Origin: Ceriagrion tenellum
Taxonomy: Eukaryota; Arthropoda; Insecta; Odonata; Coenagrionidae
Length of the DNA: 64,000 nucleotides
Direction: 5' to 3'
Assembly (NCBI GenBank): GCA_963169105.1
Contig: OY720635.1
Span: 160,464,976-160,528,975 of the forward strand
Shown here: positions 62,033 through 64,000 of the stretch, piece by piece
How the letters are laid out: each line of letters begins with the position of its first letter
How positions within the stretch are numbered: position 1 is the stretch's first letter
Notes under the pieces: generated by a model
Told to the model about the DNA's origin: nothing
The model's input: the letters and a program-made list of their open reading frames with translations, nothing else
Databases searched by the model: none
Made by a program: the position numbers and the translations under genes

Positions 62033-62757
62033 TGCCATGGCAGGGTGTCCAGCACTCTGTAAAACCTGGAAGACCAGGAAATCTGAGGGAATTGTATTTT
62101 TACTGGAAATTTTAGCGAAATCTTAGGGAAATATCGAATTTACTGTGGAAATTTCTGTGGTGGCAATATATAAAACAGCAACGGAAGCAATGTGCCTTTT
62201 TCGTCAAGTTGCTAAGTCAAATTTCCCTTGCGTTGTCGCATTTTGGATTCCTGTAATCACCGAAAGTACCTACGTACAGTGTTTTGTATATCGGTACGTT
62301 GTGCTCTAATCGGTCATAGTCTGTAAATCAGTGGCGCAAAGAACGTGCCTCTATCGGCAAGTTGCGAAGTCAAATTTCCTTGCGTTGTCGCATTTAGCAA
62401 AAAAAAGTCAATTCCTTCAGTTTTTTTATTGTTGATCATATTATATCAATGCTACTCATATCAAAGTCTGGCTGTAATATAACCTTGTTCCTTGAGCACC
62501 AGAATGACAATGTTTAAATCAAAGAAAGGGTGGTGATGTCATTTTCTCTCAAACTATTTTAAAGTTTGGTGTTTGTTTTCCTCCAAATATGCAAGTTTAA
62601 AAATAATCTTTACGTTTGATCACCCAAAAAACATACCAAAGATTCTCTTATAATTGACGAGAAAAATAAATATTCCCTCTGGAAAAATAACAATTGTCTG
62701 GAAAACCTGTAAATCTCAGGGAATTTTCAAATGCCCAGCTGCTGGTTACCCTTCATG
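62033..62757. mobile_element. nested repeat with inverted ends and CTGGAAAACC units
   Basis: The element interrupts the LINE relic. Its left end CCATGGCAGGGTGTCCAGCA and the reverse complement of its right end (CCATGAAGGGTAACCAGCA) are imperfect inverted repeats. Alternatively, CATGG at 62036-62040 and 62754-62758 is a 5-bp target duplication and the element is 62041-62753. Units of the type CTGGAAAACCTGGAAA...CAGGGAATT occur in direct order at 62057-62093 and 62698-62727. There is no coding capacity, so it is probably a non-autonomous DNA transposon of unknown superfamily. Confidence 0.55.
62192..62395. repeat. pair of about 52-bp direct repeats
   Basis: A segment starting GTGCCT and ending TTGTCGCATTT occurs at 62192-62243 and again at 62345-62395 with a few differences, inside the nested element. 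It shows an internal duplication in that element. Confidence 0.8.
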
Positions 62758-63090
62758 GACGGCGAGAATGACAAATGAGGAAGTTCTTGCGTGCGTTGAC
62801 GTAGGAGCGCGAACTATCAAACAAAGCTAAAAAAGCTAAGAAAAGTAAAACGGCATATCTGGGAGGTATTGTGTGAAATGAAAAGTACAAAGTCTTGCTG
62901 TTAATATTTGAAGACAACAGTCGTTGGCAGAAGGGAGTTGGGAGAAGAAATATGTCCTGGACCCAAAGCATTAAGCAAAGGACGGGGCTACATGATATTG
63001 AAGCACTGATAAACACCGCAGGAAACAGAGAGGCGATGTAAATTTAATCGTTGACACCTATCAACGGGCATACAAAGGACGGATAAGAAT

Positions 63091-64000
63091 AATCATCATT
63101 ACGTCACCCTGGTTAACCAGGTATAGAAATGAAAATACTAAAAACTTATCCTTGTTGATTAAATGGGTCGTTCATGTTATTCCTCGCCCATAACCGATTG
63201 TTCGATTTATTCTTTTATTCGATCCTCATTCGAAGTTTTTTTCATTTCGTCATAGTTGGGACATGTTTCTCCCTTTCTCTAATTATATTTGGGCATGAAC
63301 CAAGTGCTCACTCTATTACCGTCCCGCGACTTTTCGCTAGGGTGGGATGGTGGCCCTCAGTCCCCCCCTGAAAGGCCTTTTTATTGTCAGGGCGTTTTTC
63401 CGGGAAAGGCTTTATTTTATAAGCCTTATGAGACACCCGGAAATAAGAATAATCGAAAATTTTACTGCCCACTTTTTGTTTGGACGTAATTATCCTCTCT
63501 TCCCCTCTCTTGCTGGGCTTATCTCACGCCGACGCTCACCCGCCCTCTCTTGCTTATAATTCCTTCCTTAACGGCCAATTAGCTCCGAGGCTTCATCATG
63601 TAATGACGTAATTTTTTACTCCCCGCTACGGACTCTCGGATGAAATTATTATTGGCCCAAAGATGTATTGATTTTTCCGTGGCTTGTAAGTTTATGAGGC
63701 TCATGCTCGTAATATTTCGAGGAATTTTCGATTAGGCTTTTACCGTTTTTACTATCTTTTTGTTACGGTCACATTCCTATTGCTCATTTATTTCACAAAA
63801 AAGATGTCCTTTATTCATGTAAATTGAACAGTTTACTCAATTAAAGCGTTATTGAAAATAGACGATCCTAATTCTTTGTATAAAGAGCTTTGCTCATATT
63901 GCATTCATTGCTCATCGGTTCCCTGAAGCCAGGTGTACGAAATTGCCAATCCATGGTTCATTCCAAAATCCTTAACGCTCTACCGTGAAGCCCGTGGACT
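63091..64000. other. AT-rich non-coding end of window
   Basis: A perfect palindrome CCTGGTTAACCAGG lies at 63108-63121, just downstream of the LINE relic. Nothing else recognised. Confidence 0.4.

Larger units (their letters stand above)
61880..63090 (+). pseudogene. LINE ORF2 C-terminal relic split by a nested repeat
   Basis: The plus strand upstream of the interruption reads IHLYGFEDWTL and then, after a frameshift, LEYCEMLISCRILK and VS. Downstream, from 62758, it continues TARMTNEEVL, then in a new frame AYLGGIV, NEKYKVLLLIFE, RRNMSWTQSIKQRTG and NREAM. LYGxExWTL, LExxEM, TNEEVL, AYLGH-type, KYxLL and SW-x-x-x-I form the ordered C-terminal blocks of a well-known insect endonuclease/RT LINE group. 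So the two halves are one ancient copy. Removing about 62033-62757 restores the order VSW-TARM. Stops and at least two frameshifts mark it as dead. It belongs to a different lineage from the WIGHxLRH relics. Confidence 0.7.

Overview
The window looks like non-coding DNA from an arthropod-type eukaryotic genome, probably an insect. The organism is an inference from the LINE families and cannot be fixed from the sequence. There are no bacterial-style operons, no convincing host protein-coding gene, no tRNA or rRNA that I can recognise and no CRISPR array. Most of the 64 kb is AT-rich intergenic or intronic sequence. It is broken up by GC-rich islands and by pyrimidine-rich blocks, most of which are pyrimidine-rich on the plus strand. 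The interpretable content is transposable elements at several stages of decay.

Layout. 1-2425 (+): the nearly intact endonuclease/reverse-transcriptase ORF of an RTE-group LINE, cut by the left window edge. 8517-8552 (-): a hammerhead-ribozyme-like core, probably from a Penelope-like element. 9880-10134 (-): a frameshifted relic of an RTE-group LINE C-terminus. 19469-about 23300 (-): a block of CR1-like LINEs. One copy (B) keeps ORF1 (coiled coil plus SGNH/GDSL-type domain) but lacks the endonuclease and RT part of ORF2. A second, 5'-truncated copy (A) carries RT and probably sits inside the 5' UTR of B. A third truncated copy (C) of the same family as A lies at 45317-45758 (-). 25022-25270: a 249-bp element with terminal inverted repeats. 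32686-32926: a perfect 183-bp palindrome inside an insertion flanked by 12-bp target-site duplications; it carries hammerhead-like motifs and is best read as an inverted Penelope-type terminal repeat. 33903-34273, 53598-53880 and 53885-54200 (-): three more RTE-group C-terminal relics, two with a hairpin in their 3' UTR. 61293-63090: a nest in which a repeat with CTGGAAAACC-type units interrupts a plus-strand LINE relic.

How the parts relate. The LINE copies look like dead or dying members of about three lineages: RTE-group with a W-x-GH-x-LRH motif, a related group with an AYLGH-type motif, and CR1-like. The first ORF is the only one that could still encode an active enzyme. Its upstream part lies outside the window. 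The most unusual structures are the perfect palindrome with its duplicated target site, the ORF1-only CR1-like copy, and the nested insertions.
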